A stretch of DNA of 64,000 nucleotides from Rubrivirga sp046845755. GTDB taxonomy: Bacteria > Bacteroidota > Rhodothermia > Rhodothermales > Rubricoccaceae. The notes beneath the pieces are model-generated. The model saw only the letters and a program-made list of their open reading frames with translations, had not been told where the DNA came from and searched no databases. Shown piece by piece: positions 50,574 to 59,868 of this stretch (positions within the stretch are counted from its first letter, which is position 1; each line of letters starts with the position of its first letter). The DNA lies in the NCBI RefSeq assembly GCF_046845755.1, contig NZ_CP177357.1, positions 992,001 to 1,056,000 on the forward strand, written 5' to 3'. The position numbers and the translations under genes were made by a program.

Positions 50574-51155
50574 ATGAGCCTGGAGATCGCCGCCAACGTC
50601 GCCCTCGTCGCCTCGGTGTATCTCGCCCGGCGCAACAGCGTCCACACGTGGTGGACGGGGATGGTGGCCGTGTCGCTGTTCGCCGTCTTGTTCGCCGGGG
50701 CCAAGCTGTACGCCGACGTCGTGCTCCAGGTCTTTTTCTTAGGGACCTGCGTCGTCGGCTGGTGGACGTGGCGGTTTGGCGGCGAGGGCCGGACGGAGCT
50801 CCCGATCTCGACGCTCGCGCCGCGCCAGCGGCTGGCGGCGCTGGCGGCCGTCGCCCTCGCCGTCCTCTTTTTCGGGACGGTCTTCGACCGGTTCACCGAC
50901 GCCGCGCTCCCGTACCCCGACTCGTTCATCCTGGGCGGGAGCGTCGTCGCCCAGCTTCTCATGATGCGCCGCGTGATCGACCACTGGGCCCTGTGGATCG
51001 CCGTCGACGTGGTGGCTGTGGTCGTGTACGGCTCGAAGGCGCTGGTCCTGACGGCGGGCGTGTACGCGGTCCTGCTGGCGCTGTGCGTGCAGGGCATTAT
51101 TGAATGGCGGCGGCTCGTCGCGGAGCAGACCGGAGGGACGTATGGCGTCGCGTAG
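50574..51155 (+). CDS. pnuC: Nicotinamide riboside transporter PnuC
   Basis: 193 residues with about seven membrane helices. PnuC is a facilitator for nicotinamide riboside; uptake is driven by phosphorylation inside the cell. The conserved Trp-rich segment is FFLGTCVVGWWTWRFGG and YLARRNSVHTWWTGMVAVSL precedes it; DHWALWIAVDVVAVVVYG is near the end. The next gene, a nicotinamide riboside kinase, overlaps it by 14 bp. Confidence 0.9.
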   Translation: MSLEIAANVALVASVYLARRNSVHTWWTGMVAVSLFAVLFAGAKLYADVVLQVFFLGTCVVGWWTWRFGGEGRTELPISTLAPRQRLAALAAVALAVLFFGTVFDRFTDAALPYPDSFILGGSVVAQLLMMRRVIDHWALWIAVDVVAVVVYGSKALVLTAGVYAVLLALCVQGIIEWRRLVAEQTGGTYGVA

Positions 51156-51672
51156 CCGGCCGGTCCAGCGCGTCGTCTTTTTGGGCGCCGAGTCGACGGG
51201 CAAGACGACACTCGCGCAAGCGGTGGCCGACGCGCTAGGCGAGCCGTATGTCGAGGAGGTCGGGCGGCGGCTCTGGGTGGAGGCCGGGGACGACCTGCCG
51301 CTTGCGGACTACGTCACGATCTGCCGCGAGCACGTCGCCCTCGAAGACGCGCTCGAGCGCCGGGCCCGCCGGTTTCTGATCGTCGACACGAACGCGCTCA
51401 CGACGCAGCAGTACGCTTTCTTTTTTTTCGGCGCGTGCCCGCCCGAGGTCCAGGCGTACGCCGGCCGGTGCCGCGCGCGGTACGCCCACACGATCGTCTG
51501 CGCGCCCGGCATCCCGTTCGAGGTCGACGGCCACCGGGCGCACCCGGAGGTCCAGCGGTACCAGGACGGCGCCATCCGCAACGACCTCACCGTGCGCGGC
51601 ATCCCGTACACCGTCGTCGGCGGGCCGCTGGCGGAGCGCGTGGCGGCGGTGCGCGAGATCGTGGGCGCCTGA
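51142..51672 (+). CDS. NadR-like nicotinamide riboside kinase
   Basis: 176 residues, equal to the C-terminal kinase part of NadR without the HTH and adenylyltransferase domains. Walker A is FLGAESTGKTTLAQ; YVEEVGRRLW and LIVDTNALTTQQYAFFFFG match the substrate-binding parts of NadR. It phosphorylates nicotinamide riboside to NMN. GGAGG lies five bases before the ATG, one of few Shine-Dalgarno-like sites in the window, useful because the start is inside pnuC. Confidence 0.88.
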   Translation: MASRSRPVQRVVFLGAESTGKTTLAQAVADALGEPYVEEVGRRLWVEAGDDLPLADYVTICREHVALEDALERRARRFLIVDTNALTTQQYAFFFFGACPPEVQAYAGRCRARYAHTIVCAPGIPFEVDGHRAHPEVQRYQDGAIRNDLTVRGIPYTVVGGPLAERVAAVREIVGA

Positions 51673-51683
51673 CGGGACGAGCA

Positions 51684-51702
51684 TTGGGCGATCTTGCGGA
51701 CT
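51684..51702 (+). promoter_or_regulatory. Upstream motif shared with the GumN-like gene
   Basis: TTGGGCGATCTTGCGGACT, 16 bases before the GTG of the enoyl-CoA hydratase gene. The copy before the GumN-like gene (55750-55768, minus) differs at two adjacent positions only. Confidence 0.5.
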
Positions 51703-51718
51703 CCCTGCCCTTTCGCCC

Positions 51719-52495
51719 GTGCTCACGTCCTCTCTCGACGGCCCCGTCCTCACGCTCACCCTGGACCGCCCCGAGGTCCGCAACGCGCTCTCGGCCGACC
51801 TGGTGGCCGCGCTCACCGACGCGCTGGCCGAAGCCGGCCGCGACGACGGCATTCGCGTCGTGGTGCTGACCGGGACCGGCCGGGCGTTCTCGGCGGGCGC
51901 CGACCTCACAGCTCTGCAAGCGCTCGCAGACGCGAGCGCCGAGGCGAACCTCGCCGACTCCGAACTGCTCGCGCGCTTGTTCGAGACGATTTACACCTTG
52001 CCCAAGCCGGTCGTCGCCAAGGTGCAGGGCCACGCGATCGCCGGCGGCTGCGGGCTGGCGGCCGTCTGCGACTTCTCGCTCGTGGCGGATGGCGTCAAGC
52101 TGGGCTTCACCGAGACGCGCATCGGGTTCGTCCCGGCCATCGTGTCCGTGTTCGTGGTCCGCAAGCTGGGCGAGGCGACGGCCCGGGACCTCCTGCTGCG
52201 CGGTCACCTGATCGACGCCGGCGAGGCCGAGCGGATCGGGCTCGTCACCCGCGCCGTCGCCCCGGACGACCTCGACGACGCGACCGACGCGCTGTGCCGC
52301 GAGCTGGCGACAGAGACCAGCGCGAGCGCCGTCGCCCTCACCAAGCGCCTGCTGGCGGACGTGCCCTCGATGGGTCTCGCCGAGGGGCTCTCGTACGCGA
52401 CGCGCCTCAACGCGCTCGCGCGAGCGACCGACGACTGCCGCGCCGGCGTCGCGGCGTTCCTGGGCAAGACGGACCCGCCGTGGCGCTCGGCGTGA
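51719..52495 (+). CDS. Enoyl-CoA hydratase/isomerase family protein
   Basis: 258 residues. A crotonase-fold enzyme. The CoA and oxyanion regions are visible in FSAGADLTAL and KVQGHAIAGGCGLAAVCDFS, followed by FTETRIGFVPAI with the catalytic Glu position. The TETRIGFVPA pattern resembles methylglutaconyl-CoA hydratases, so a role in leucine or acyl-CoA breakdown is possible. The start is GTG. It is not in an operon with beta-oxidation genes. Confidence 0.87.
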   Translation: MLTSSLDGPVLTLTLDRPEVRNALSADLVAALTDALAEAGRDDGIRVVVLTGTGRAFSAGADLTALQALADASAEANLADSELLARLFETIYTLPKPVVAKVQGHAIAGGCGLAAVCDFSLVADGVKLGFTETRIGFVPAIVSVFVVRKLGEATARDLLLRGHLIDAGEAERIGLVTRAVAPDDLDDATDALCRELATETSASAVALTKRLLADVPSMGLAEGLSYATRLNALARATDDCRAGVAAFLGKTDPPWRSA

Positions 52496-52632
52496 GTGGG
52501 GGAGAGGCCGCGGGCGCCAGCACGGGCATGCCGCGCGAGCCAGATCGTGGCGCAGCGTCCTGATGATGGCTTGGCGCCAGCAGGCTCCTGCGCTCCTCAC
52601 TCTCTTCCACCCCGCTCGCGCCCGCGCCCCGC

Positions 52633-52639
52633 TAGCTTG
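52633..52639 (+). promoter_or_regulatory. -10 element of purM
   Basis: TAGCTTG within GCTAGCTTGC, 21 bases before the ATG at 52661. Confidence 0.5.
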
Positions 52640-52660
52640 CCGGTCCACACGCGCGAGCCC

Positions 52661-53662
52661 ATGGCCACCTACAAAGAAGCCGGCGTCGACATCGAGGCGG
52701 GCGAGGAAGCTGTCCGCCGGATTACCCGGCACGTCCGGGGCACGTTCACGCCCGGCGTTCTCACCGACGTCGGCGCCTTCGGCGGCCTGTTCGCCCTCGA
52801 CCGCGAGCAGTACCGTGACCCCGTGCTCGTCTCGTCGATGGACGGCGTCGGGACCAAGCTCAAGGTGGCCCAGCGGGTCGACCGCCACGGGACCGTCGGG
52901 CAGGACTTGGTCAACCACTGCGTGAACGACATCGCCGTCAGCGGCGCGCGCCCGCTGTTCTTCCTCGACTACTTCGCCTCGGGCAGCATCCGGCCCGGCG
53001 TCGTCGAGTCGGTCGTGAAGGGGTTCGCCCAGGCGTGCAAGGAGAACGGCTGCGCGCTGATCGGCGGGGAGACCGCCGAGATGCCCGACATGTACCGGCC
53101 GGGCGAGTACGACCTCGCCGGCACGATCGTCGGCGTCGTCGAGCGCGACGCCATCATCGACGGCTCGGCGATCGAGGCGGGCGACGTGCTGCTCGGCCTG
53201 CCCTCGACGGGGCTCCACACGAACGGCTACACGCTCGCGCGCAAGGTGCTCTTCGACCGGTTCGTGGCCGCCGACACGCCGGACGAGCTGGGCGGCGAGA
53301 GCATCGGCAACGCGCTCCTCAAGGTCCACAAAAGCTACCTGAACGCCATCCAGGCGCTGCTGTCGGAGGGGCTGGCGCACGGCTTCTCGCACGTGACGGG
53401 CGGCGGCCTCGTGGGCAACACGAACCGGATCCTGCCCGATGGGCTCGCGCTCGACGTGGACTGGGACGCCTGGTCGCGGCCGGCCCTTTTCAAGCTGATC
53501 CAGGAGGTCGGCGAGGTCCCCGAGGACGACATGCGGCGGACGTTCAACCTGGGGGTCGGGCTGGTGGCCGTCGTGCCGGAGGGGTCGGTCGGGCGGGCGC
53601 TGACGGTGCTCGGGGCGCTCGGGCAGCCGGCGTTCCGGATCGGCAGCGTCGTCGCCGCCTAG
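52661..53662 (+). CDS. purM: Phosphoribosylformylglycinamidine cyclo-ligase
   Basis: 333 residues. It makes aminoimidazole ribotide with ATP in purine synthesis. VLVSSMDGVGTKLKVA, GQDLVNHCVNDIAVSGARPL, GCALIGGETAEMPDMY and LLGLPSTGLHTNGYTLAR are the family motifs. Other pur genes are absent here. It begins a two-gene unit with holB, which starts four bases after its stop. Confidence 0.96.
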   Translation: MATYKEAGVDIEAGEEAVRRITRHVRGTFTPGVLTDVGAFGGLFALDREQYRDPVLVSSMDGVGTKLKVAQRVDRHGTVGQDLVNHCVNDIAVSGARPLFFLDYFASGSIRPGVVESVVKGFAQACKENGCALIGGETAEMPDMYRPGEYDLAGTIVGVVERDAIIDGSAIEAGDVLLGLPSTGLHTNGYTLARKVLFDRFVAADTPDELGGESIGNALLKVHKSYLNAIQALLSEGLAHGFSHVTGGGLVGNTNRILPDGLALDVDWDAWSRPALFKLIQEVGEVPEDDMRRTFNLGVGLVAVVPEGSVGRALTVLGALGQPAFRIGSVVAA

Positions 53663-53666
53663 CGCC

Positions 53667-54857
53667 ATGTGGAGCCGCGTCATTGGGCAGGAGCGGGCGA
53701 CGGACCTGCTGGCGCACGCGCTCGCCAGCGGGCGCGTGGCGCATGCCTACCTGCTCCACGGGCCGGCGGGGACCGGCAAACGGGCGGGGGCGCTCGCGTT
53801 CGCGCAGGCCCTGTTGTGCGAGCGGCGCGGACGGCCCGGCGGGCCGGAGGGCGATGCGTGTGGCACGTGCCTCGCCTGCACCAAGGCCGCGCGTCTGATC
53901 CACCCCGACCTCCACGTCTACCTCCCGTTCCCCAAGACCAGCAAGGGCGCCGACAAGGACGACCGGCCGGGCGACTACCCCGAGCGCCTGGCGCGGCTCG
54001 CCGCCGAGCCCTACGCGCCCGTCGACTACCGCCAGCGCGGCGCGCTCGACGACGACGGGCCCAGCAACAAGCAGGTCGAGCACCGCAAGCGGCCCATCGA
54101 CGAACTCCTCCGCCGCGAGATGACGTTCGTCCCCGCCGAGGGCCGCCACGTCGTCGGCGTGCTGACGGACGCGGACCGGATCCGGACGGAGGCGGCCAAC
54201 TCGATCCTGAAGCTGCTCGAAGAGCCGGGCCCCGACGTGGTCCTCCTACTCACCGCCGAGCGGCTCGACCTCGTGCTCCCGACGATCCTGTCGCGGTGCC
54301 AGCGCGTCCGGTTCGACCCGCTCCCACCCGAGACCATCGAGGCCGCGCTCGTGTCGCGGTCGCGCGTGCCGGCCGACGAGGCGGGCGTCGCGGCGCGGAT
54401 GGCCGACGGGTCGTACACGCGCGCCCTCGAGGTGTGGGGGAGCCCCGCCGTCGGCGGGCAGCGGCTGCTGGCGCTCGAGTTCGTGCGCGCGGCGTTCATG
54501 GGGCGGCCGGACAAGGTGGCGCCGGTCGTGCAGACGGCGACCAAGCTGGGGCGCGAGGGGCTCAAGTCGTGGCTCGGGCTGGTCTCGCTATGGATCCGCG
54601 ACCTGGTGCTGGCCCAAGTCGGTGGCCCCGACGCGCCGATCGTCAACGTGGACCAGGCCGAGAACGTCCACAAGTTCGTGGCCGCGCTCCCGAACGCCGA
54701 CCTCGGCGCGATGGCGGACCTCGTCGAGCAGGCGGCCGACGCGATCCAGGCGAACGCGAATGGCGGGCTCGTGCTGACCACGCTGGCGCTCGCGATGCGC
54801 GACGCGATGCACGGGCGGTCGACGGGCCGGCTCGTCCAGCCGCTCGACGTGGCCTAG
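53667..54857 (+). CDS. holB: DNA polymerase III delta-prime subunit
   Basis: 396 residues. Clamp-loader subunit of the replicase. Walker A is LLHGPAGTGKR, the Zn-binding Cys cluster CGTCLACTKA with an upstream Cys, VGVLTDADRIRTEAANSILK and LLEEP, and the sensor LSRCQRVRF. An insertion of about 60 residues after the Zn region (about 92-150) is typical of Bacteroidota relatives. Its stop abuts that of the convergent GumN-like gene with no gap. Confidence 0.93.
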   Translation: MWSRVIGQERATDLLAHALASGRVAHAYLLHGPAGTGKRAGALAFAQALLCERRGRPGGPEGDACGTCLACTKAARLIHPDLHVYLPFPKTSKGADKDDRPGDYPERLARLAAEPYAPVDYRQRGALDDDGPSNKQVEHRKRPIDELLRREMTFVPAEGRHVVGVLTDADRIRTEAANSILKLLEEPGPDVVLLLTAERLDLVLPTILSRCQRVRFDPLPPETIEAALVSRSRVPADEAGVAARMADGSYTRALEVWGSPAVGGQRLLALEFVRAAFMGRPDKVAPVVQTATKLGREGLKSWLGLVSLWIRDLVLAQVGGPDAPIVNVDQAENVHKFVAALPNADLGAMADLVEQAADAIQANANGGLVLTTLALAMRDAMHGRSTGRLVQPLDVA

Positions 54858-55736
54858 CTACAACCGGCGCACCTTGACGCCCTGGGCGCGGAGCAGCGCG
54901 ATCACGTTCTCGGGCCCCACCAGGTGCCCGGCGCCGACGACGACGAGCGACACGTCGCGGGGCCGGTTGAGGAGCGCGACGATGGTCGGGATCCACGCCC
55001 GGTTGCGGCGCGCGAGCAGCGACTCGAAGACCTCGCCGTCGCCGAGCTCGTGCGCGAGCACGGCCGACAGGCGGGCGTCGTCGCCCGAGCCCCAGGCGTC
55101 GACGAGCTCGTCGAAGGCGGCGGCGGCCCCGGCCGAGGTGGCCACCAAGTCCATCAGATACGCGACCTGCCCGGTGTCGGAGAGCCGATCGAAGGCCTCG
55201 ATCTGGTCGGCCAGGGTCTCCAGCGCCAAGATCTCCTTGCCCGCCTCGCCCGCTCGGCGGAAGAGGTAGGCGTCGACGCCCTCGCCAAAGCTCCCGTCGC
55301 CCTTGAGCGACAGCATCCCGTACGTCATCCCGGCAAACCAGGGCTCGTACGGGTCGAGCATCTGGGCCGGCATCCCGAACCCCTCCATCGAGGCGTACAG
55401 CGCCGCGCGCTGGTCGTCGTCGAGCAGGTCGCCGACCGAGGCCTCGTCGGTCGCGGCGGCGAACAGGTCGGCGGCGCGCTCGGCGGCGGCGTCGAGGTCG
55501 ATCTCGAAGGCGACGACGGAGGCGGCCGTAAACAGGGCCTCGACGTGGGCGGGGAGCGGCAGCGCGCCCTCGGGGAGCACGTGGACCGAGCCGAGCAGGT
55601 ACACCTTCGTGCCGCCCTGCTCGGCGAGGTAGAGGGGCGGGCGGCGCGCGTCGGTCTGCGCCGCCGCGCCGACGGCGACCGCCAGCAGGGCGGCGACGGT
55701 CAGGACGGAGCGGCCGGCGGGCAGGAGGAGGGGCAT
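54858..55736 (-). CDS. TraB/GumN family protein
   Basis: 292 residues. A signal peptide is cleaved near residue 26 (LLAVAVGAAAQ). The TraB/GumN domain starts with YLLGSVHVLPEGALPLPAHV (the GSxH motif), then FEIDLDAAAE, and ends in VVVGAGHLVGPENVIALLRA (the GxxH motif), the likely metal site of this Tiki-related fold. It may be a secreted metalloprotease. Upstream lies the TTGGGCGAYYTTGCGGACT motif. Confidence 0.88.
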   Translation of the reverse strand: MPLLLPAGRSVLTVAALLAVAVGAAAQTDARRPPLYLAEQGGTKVYLLGSVHVLPEGALPLPAHVEALFTAASVVAFEIDLDAAAERAADLFAAATDEASVGDLLDDDQRAALYASMEGFGMPAQMLDPYEPWFAGMTYGMLSLKGDGSFGEGVDAYLFRRAGEAGKEILALETLADQIEAFDRLSDTGQVAYLMDLVATSAGAAAAFDELVDAWGSGDDARLSAVLAHELGDGEVFESLLARRNRAWIPTIVALLNRPRDVSLVVVGAGHLVGPENVIALLRAQGVKVRRL

Positions 55737-55749
55737 GGCGTCGGGGGGC

Positions 55750-55768
55750 AGTCCGCAAAGTCGCCCAA
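55750..55768 (-). promoter_or_regulatory. Upstream motif of the GumN-like gene
   Basis: TTGGGCGACTTTGCGGACT on the minus strand, 13 bases before the ATG. See the matching copy at 51684-51702. Confidence 0.5.
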
Positions 55769-55787
55769 CGGCCGGGGCGCCGCCGGG

Positions 55788-56216
55788 TTACGAGGCGGTA
55801 TCGACCAGCGTGAGGTCGAACGTGAGGGCCTGGCCCGCGAGCGGGTGGTTGGCGTCGAGCGTAATCGTCTCGTCGCTCACGTCGACGATCTGGGCCTCGG
55901 CCGAGCCGCCGCCCTGCAGGCCGAGCTGGACGCCCATGCCGGCCTCGAGCGCCGCGCCCTCGGGGAACGCCGTTCGGGGCGCCTGCAGGACGAGGTCGTC
56001 GCGGCGCTCGCCGTACGCGTCGGCCGCGTCGAGCCGGACTGTCTTCTCCTCACCGACCTCCATGCCGGTGACGGCCGCGTCGAAGCCGGGGACGACCTGG
56101 CCGGCGCCGAGCGTGAAGCGGAGCGGCTCGCGGCCCTCCGACGAGTCGAACGGCGTGCCGTCGTCGAGACGGCCGGCGTAGTGAACGGAAACGGTGTCGC
56201 CAGACTGCGCGGGCAT
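55788..56216 (-). CDS. FKBP-type peptidyl-prolyl isomerase (SlyD-like)
   Basis: 142 residues. VSVHYAGRLDDGTPFDSSEG starts the FKBP core; LGAGQVVPGFDAAVTGMEVG and EEKTVRLDAADAYGER follow, then an insert-in-flap domain (about residues 70-120) and DANHPLAGQALTFDLTLV closes the fold. It catalyses prolyl isomerisation and binds unfolded chains. The His-rich metal tail of E. coli SlyD is missing. The ATG at 56216 matches the family start. It is divergent from the protease gene. Confidence 0.92.
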   Translation of the reverse strand: MPAQSGDTVSVHYAGRLDDGTPFDSSEGREPLRFTLGAGQVVPGFDAAVTGMEVGEEKTVRLDAADAYGERRDDLVLQAPRTAFPEGAALEAGMGVQLGLQGGGSAEAQIVDVSDETITLDANHPLAGQALTFDLTLVDTAS

Positions 56217-56309
56217 CTTTCGGGGGGGAAATGTCCGAGGGGATGATGCGCGGGGCCGATGGGTTCCGGCCGGCGCCGATCCGGGGCACGAATCCGCAGA
56301 CCCGGCGCG

Positions 56310-56316
56310 TAGCTTG
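56310..56316 (+). promoter_or_regulatory. -10 element of the M43 protease gene
   Basis: TAGCTTG followed by CGCC, 22 bases before the GTG at 56339. Confidence 0.5.
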
Positions 56317-56338
56317 CGCCGAGACACCCTTTGCACCT

Positions 56339-58066
56339 GTGCGCCTTTCCGCGGTCGGCCTCCTCGTCCTCCTGCTTGCGCCCGCGACGGGGGCCCAGGT
56401 CACGCTCGACGGCCGGCGGTGCGCCACGCCGTCGCCGACCGTCGCCCAGTCGATCGAGCGCGCCGCCATCGTGCAGCGCCACCGCGAGCTGTCGGCGCTC
56501 CGGATCGGGCCCGACGCGCCGACGACCGTGCCCGTCGTGTTCCACGTCCTCACCGACGGCACGCGGGGTGACCTCCCGCTGGCGATGCTGGAGGCGCAGG
56601 TCGACACGCTCAACTCGGCGTTCCGCACGACCGGCTTCCGGTTCGCGCTCGCGGCCGTTAACCGCGTCGACAACGCCGACTGGTACACCGACTTGCGGCT
56701 CGGGTCGGGGGAGGAGCGGGCGATGAAGCGGGCGCTCCAGGTCGACCCGGCGCGCGTGTTGAACGTCTACACCGCCAGTCTCGGGCTTGACTACCTCGGC
56801 TGGGCGACCCTGCCGTACGGCGCCTCGGAGCGCGACGAGACCGACGGCGTCGTCGTGCTCGACCGGTCGCTGCCGGGCGGGACGGCGGCGCCGTACAACC
56901 TCGGCCACACCGGCACGCACGAGGTCGGCCACTGGCTCGGGCTCGACCACACGTTCGCCGGCGGGTGCTCGTCGATCAACGACGGCGTCGCCGACACGCC
57001 CCAGGAGGCGTCGCCCGCCTCGGGCTGCCCCGTCTCGCGCGACTCATGTCCGCTCGACCCCGGCCTCGACCCGGTCCGCAACTACATGGACTACTCGCAC
57101 GACTCGTGCATGACCAACTTCACGCCGGGCCAGGCCGAGCGGACGGACGCGCTCGTGGGCCAGTACCGCCCGACGCTCGTCGCCGGCGGCTACGCGCTCG
57201 CGTTCGCCGAGGACGCGACCGAGAACCTGTTCGTGCACATCCCCACGACGGTCGGCGTCCGCGTGACGAACGCCAGCGACCAGCCGCTCACCGTCTCGGG
57301 CGCGACCTCCACGCAAGCGGATGTGTCGCTGGCGCCGGCCGTCGTGGCCCCGGGCGCGGTCGCCGTGCTCGACCTTGCGATCACGGCCCGCCAGTCGGGC
57401 GCGTTCGCGGTCCGCATCGACACCGACGCCGCGGGGCCCGAAGCGCTCGTGACGATCGACGGGACCGCGTTCGCGCCGCCGACTGCCCGCCTGGACGTGA
57501 CGGGCGTGGAGCTGACCTTGCTGGAGGGCGTGAGCCGGAGCGTCTCGTTCGTGATCGCGAACGACGGCGACGGCCCGCTCACGTTCGACATCGACACGGC
57601 TGCGCTGCCGTCGTGGGTTCGCGAGGTGACCCCCGCCAGCGGCACCGTCGCGCCCCACACCGAGACCACGGTTGAGGTGACAGTGACGGGCGTGAATGTG
57701 GCACCGTCGGCGTATGCCCAGACGCTCGACATCGCGACGAATGACCCGCTCCGGGGCGCGGTCGAGGTGGCGCTGGCGCTCAACGTGCTGGTGCGGCCGG
57801 ACGCGCTGGCGGCGGGGCCCTCGTTCCCGAACCCCACGCGCGGCGTCGTCACGATCCCGCTCGAGCTGCCGACCGACCTGGGCATCCGCGCCGAGGTCTA
57901 CGACACACAGGGCCGCCGCGTGGCGGTGCTGGCCGACGGCCGCCAGCTCCCGGCGGGCTACCCGGAGCTGACGTGGGACGCCAGCCGCGTCCCCGCCGGC
58001 GTCTACGCCGTCCGCGTCTGGACGCTGGCGGAGTCGGCCTTCACCCGGATCGTCGTCATCCGCTGA
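56339..58066 (+). CDS. Secreted M43-family (cytophagalysin-like) zinc metalloprotease with T9SS sorting domain
   Basis: 575 residues from GTG. Signal peptide to about residue 20 (LLLAPATGAQ). The pro-region leads to a metalloprotease domain with the zinc motif HEVGHWLGLDH (about residues 194-204) and the Met-turn NYMDYSHDSCM, plus paired Cys, as in cytophagalysins (pappalysin relatives). Two Ig-like strand domains (about 290-480; one of the BACON/DUF1573 type) lead to a type A T9SS sorting domain (SFPNPTRGVVTIPLEL, VYDTQGRRVAVL, VPAGVYAVRV). It should be exported across the outer membrane. Its 3' end overlaps the SSS symporter gene by 11 bp. Confidence 0.93.
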   Translation: MRLSAVGLLVLLLAPATGAQVTLDGRRCATPSPTVAQSIERAAIVQRHRELSALRIGPDAPTTVPVVFHVLTDGTRGDLPLAMLEAQVDTLNSAFRTTGFRFALAAVNRVDNADWYTDLRLGSGEERAMKRALQVDPARVLNVYTASLGLDYLGWATLPYGASERDETDGVVVLDRSLPGGTAAPYNLGHTGTHEVGHWLGLDHTFAGGCSSINDGVADTPQEASPASGCPVSRDSCPLDPGLDPVRNYMDYSHDSCMTNFTPGQAERTDALVGQYRPTLVAGGYALAFAEDATENLFVHIPTTVGVRVTNASDQPLTVSGATSTQADVSLAPAVVAPGAVAVLDLAITARQSGAFAVRIDTDAAGPEALVTIDGTAFAPPTARLDVTGVELTLLEGVSRSVSFVIANDGDGPLTFDIDTAALPSWVREVTPASGTVAPHTETTVEVTVTGVNVAPSAYAQTLDIATNDPLRGAVEVALALNVLVRPDALAAGPSFPNPTRGVVTIPLELPTDLGIRAEVYDTQGRRVAVLADGRQLPAGYPELTWDASRVPAGVYAVRVWTLAESAFTRIVVIR

Positions 58067-59846
58067 TCGACGCCGCGTCGTCGGCACGCAGGGAGCGGAC
58101 GAGCGCGAAGATGACGGCGACGGCGACGGCGAGCGTGATCGCGCCCTTGATGGGTTCGCCGAGCACGAGCCAGCCGATGCCGAAGAGGGCGGCATACACG
58201 GCGGCGCTGCCCGCGAGCCACTGCACGAACAGGCGCCCGAGCCCGGTGTCGACCTCGACCTCGGGCTGGCGCGCGGCGACGGGCCGCCAGCCGGGACCGC
58301 CGGGCCGGACGCGCCGGTAAAATGTGTCGAGTGTCGCCTGCCCTGTCGGCGCAGTAACGAATGTGGCGACCAGCCACGAGACCGTCGTGATGGCGGCGAT
58401 GCCGAACAGGTTGGTCGGGAACTCGGAAGTCAGGAACGGCACGTCGACGCCGACCAGCTGGAGCCCGACCATCGCGAGCGGGACGACGGTCGCGACGAGC
58501 TCGCTCCACGCGTTGATCCGCCACCAGTACCAGCGCAGGATGAGCACGAGCCCCATCCCGGCCGAGGCGCTCAGCAGCAGCCCCCACGCGCCCGAGACCG
58601 AGTCGAGCTGGGTCGCCAGCAGGAACCCGCCGACGGCGAGGGCGAGCGTGAGCACGCGGGACACGAGCACGTAGTGGCGCTCGGACCGGCCGGTCGCCAT
58701 GAACCGCCGGTACAGGTCGTTGACGAGGTAGCTCGTGCCCCAGTTGAGCTGGGTCGAGATCGTCGACATGAAGGCGGCCAGGAACGCGGCGAACAGCAGC
58801 CCGAGCAGGCCGGACGGGAGCGCGTCGCGCATCACCAAGACGTAGCCCTCGCCGGGGGTCTCGAGCCCGGGGTACAGCACGAGCGCCGCCAGCCCGACGA
58901 TGATCCACGGCCACGGGCGGATGCAGTAGTGGGCGATGGCGAACCACAGGACCGCGAGCACGGAGTCGGTCTCGGACCGCGTCGCCAGCATCCGCTGGGC
59001 CACATACCCGCCGCCGCCGGGCTCGGCGCCCGGGTACCAGCTCGCCCACCACTGGACGCCGAGGTACGCCGCGAACGCGACGCCCGACAGCGCGAGCGTC
59101 GCCGCGCCCTCGACCGCGTTCCCCACGACGGGCGTGAACCGGAACGCCTCGGCGGGCAGCGCCGCCTTGAGGCCGGCGATCCCGCCCACCTCGGGGATGT
59201 CGAGCGCGTACCACGCGAGGGCGACCGACCCGACCATCGCGAGGCAAAACTGGAACACGTCGGTGATGGCGATGCCCCACAGCCCGGCGATCATCGAGTA
59301 CACGCCAACCAGCAGCATCAACCCGCCGACGGCGAGCGTCGGGGCGCTCAGGCCCGCCCACTCGGTCGCGCCGAAGATGGTCATCCCGGGGAAGAGGACG
59401 CGGAAGACGGTCGTCATCGCGAGCACCACCCAGCCGATCACGATCGCGTTCGCGAACAGCCCGAAGTAGACGGCCTTAACCCCGCGCAGCCAGGCGGCGG
59501 GCGCGCCGTCGTACCGCAGCTCCACGAGCTCCACGTCCGTCAGCACGCCGCTCCGCTGCCACAGGCGCGCAAAGAAGAACACGGTCAGGATGCCGCCGAG
59601 CGCAGCGTACCACCATAGCCAGTTGCCCGCGACGCCGGACTGCGCGACGAGCTCCGCGACCGCGAGCGGCGTGTCGGCCGCAAACGTGGTCGCCACCATC
59701 GACGTGCCCGCCAGCCACCACGGCATCGAGCGGCCCGTGGCGAAAAACTCGTCGGTCGACCGGGAGGCGCGGCGGGCGTACACGGCCGCCAAGCCCAGGG
59801 TCAGGAGGAGGACGACGGCGACGATCGCCCAGTCGAGGGGACTCAT
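58056..59846 (-). CDS. Sodium:solute symporter (SSS family)
   Basis: 596 residues with about 13-14 membrane helices. Family markers: RSTDEFFATGRSMPWWLAGT, STISTQLNWGTSYLVNDLYR (the SSS motif in the helix that binds Na+), and FAADTPLAVAELVAQSGVAG. The solute could be a sugar or an amino acid; the cluster gives no hint. Coupling to Na+ agrees with the Na+/H+ antiporters in this window. Confidence 0.9.
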   Translation of the reverse strand: MSPLDWAIVAVVLLLTLGLAAVYARRASRSTDEFFATGRSMPWWLAGTSMVATTFAADTPLAVAELVAQSGVAGNWLWWYAALGGILTVFFFARLWQRSGVLTDVELVELRYDGAPAAWLRGVKAVYFGLFANAIVIGWVVLAMTTVFRVLFPGMTIFGATEWAGLSAPTLAVGGLMLLVGVYSMIAGLWGIAITDVFQFCLAMVGSVALAWYALDIPEVGGIAGLKAALPAEAFRFTPVVGNAVEGAATLALSGVAFAAYLGVQWWASWYPGAEPGGGGYVAQRMLATRSETDSVLAVLWFAIAHYCIRPWPWIIVGLAALVLYPGLETPGEGYVLVMRDALPSGLLGLLFAAFLAAFMSTISTQLNWGTSYLVNDLYRRFMATGRSERHYVLVSRVLTLALAVGGFLLATQLDSVSGAWGLLLSASAGMGLVLILRWYWWRINAWSELVATVVPLAMVGLQLVGVDVPFLTSEFPTNLFGIAAITTVSWLVATFVTAPTGQATLDTFYRRVRPGGPGWRPVAARQPEVEVDTGLGRLFVQWLAGSAAVYAALFGIGWLVLGEPIKGAITLAVAVAVIFALVRSLRADDAASISG

Positions 59847-59868
59847 GCGGGTGGGGTGGGGGCACCCG

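Noticed and set aside
51100..51141. Longer start for the NadR-like kinase at 51100
   Set aside because: The added residues are Arg/Ser/Gly-rich and lie inside pnuC; the ATG at 51142 has a GGAGG at proper distance and fits the family start.
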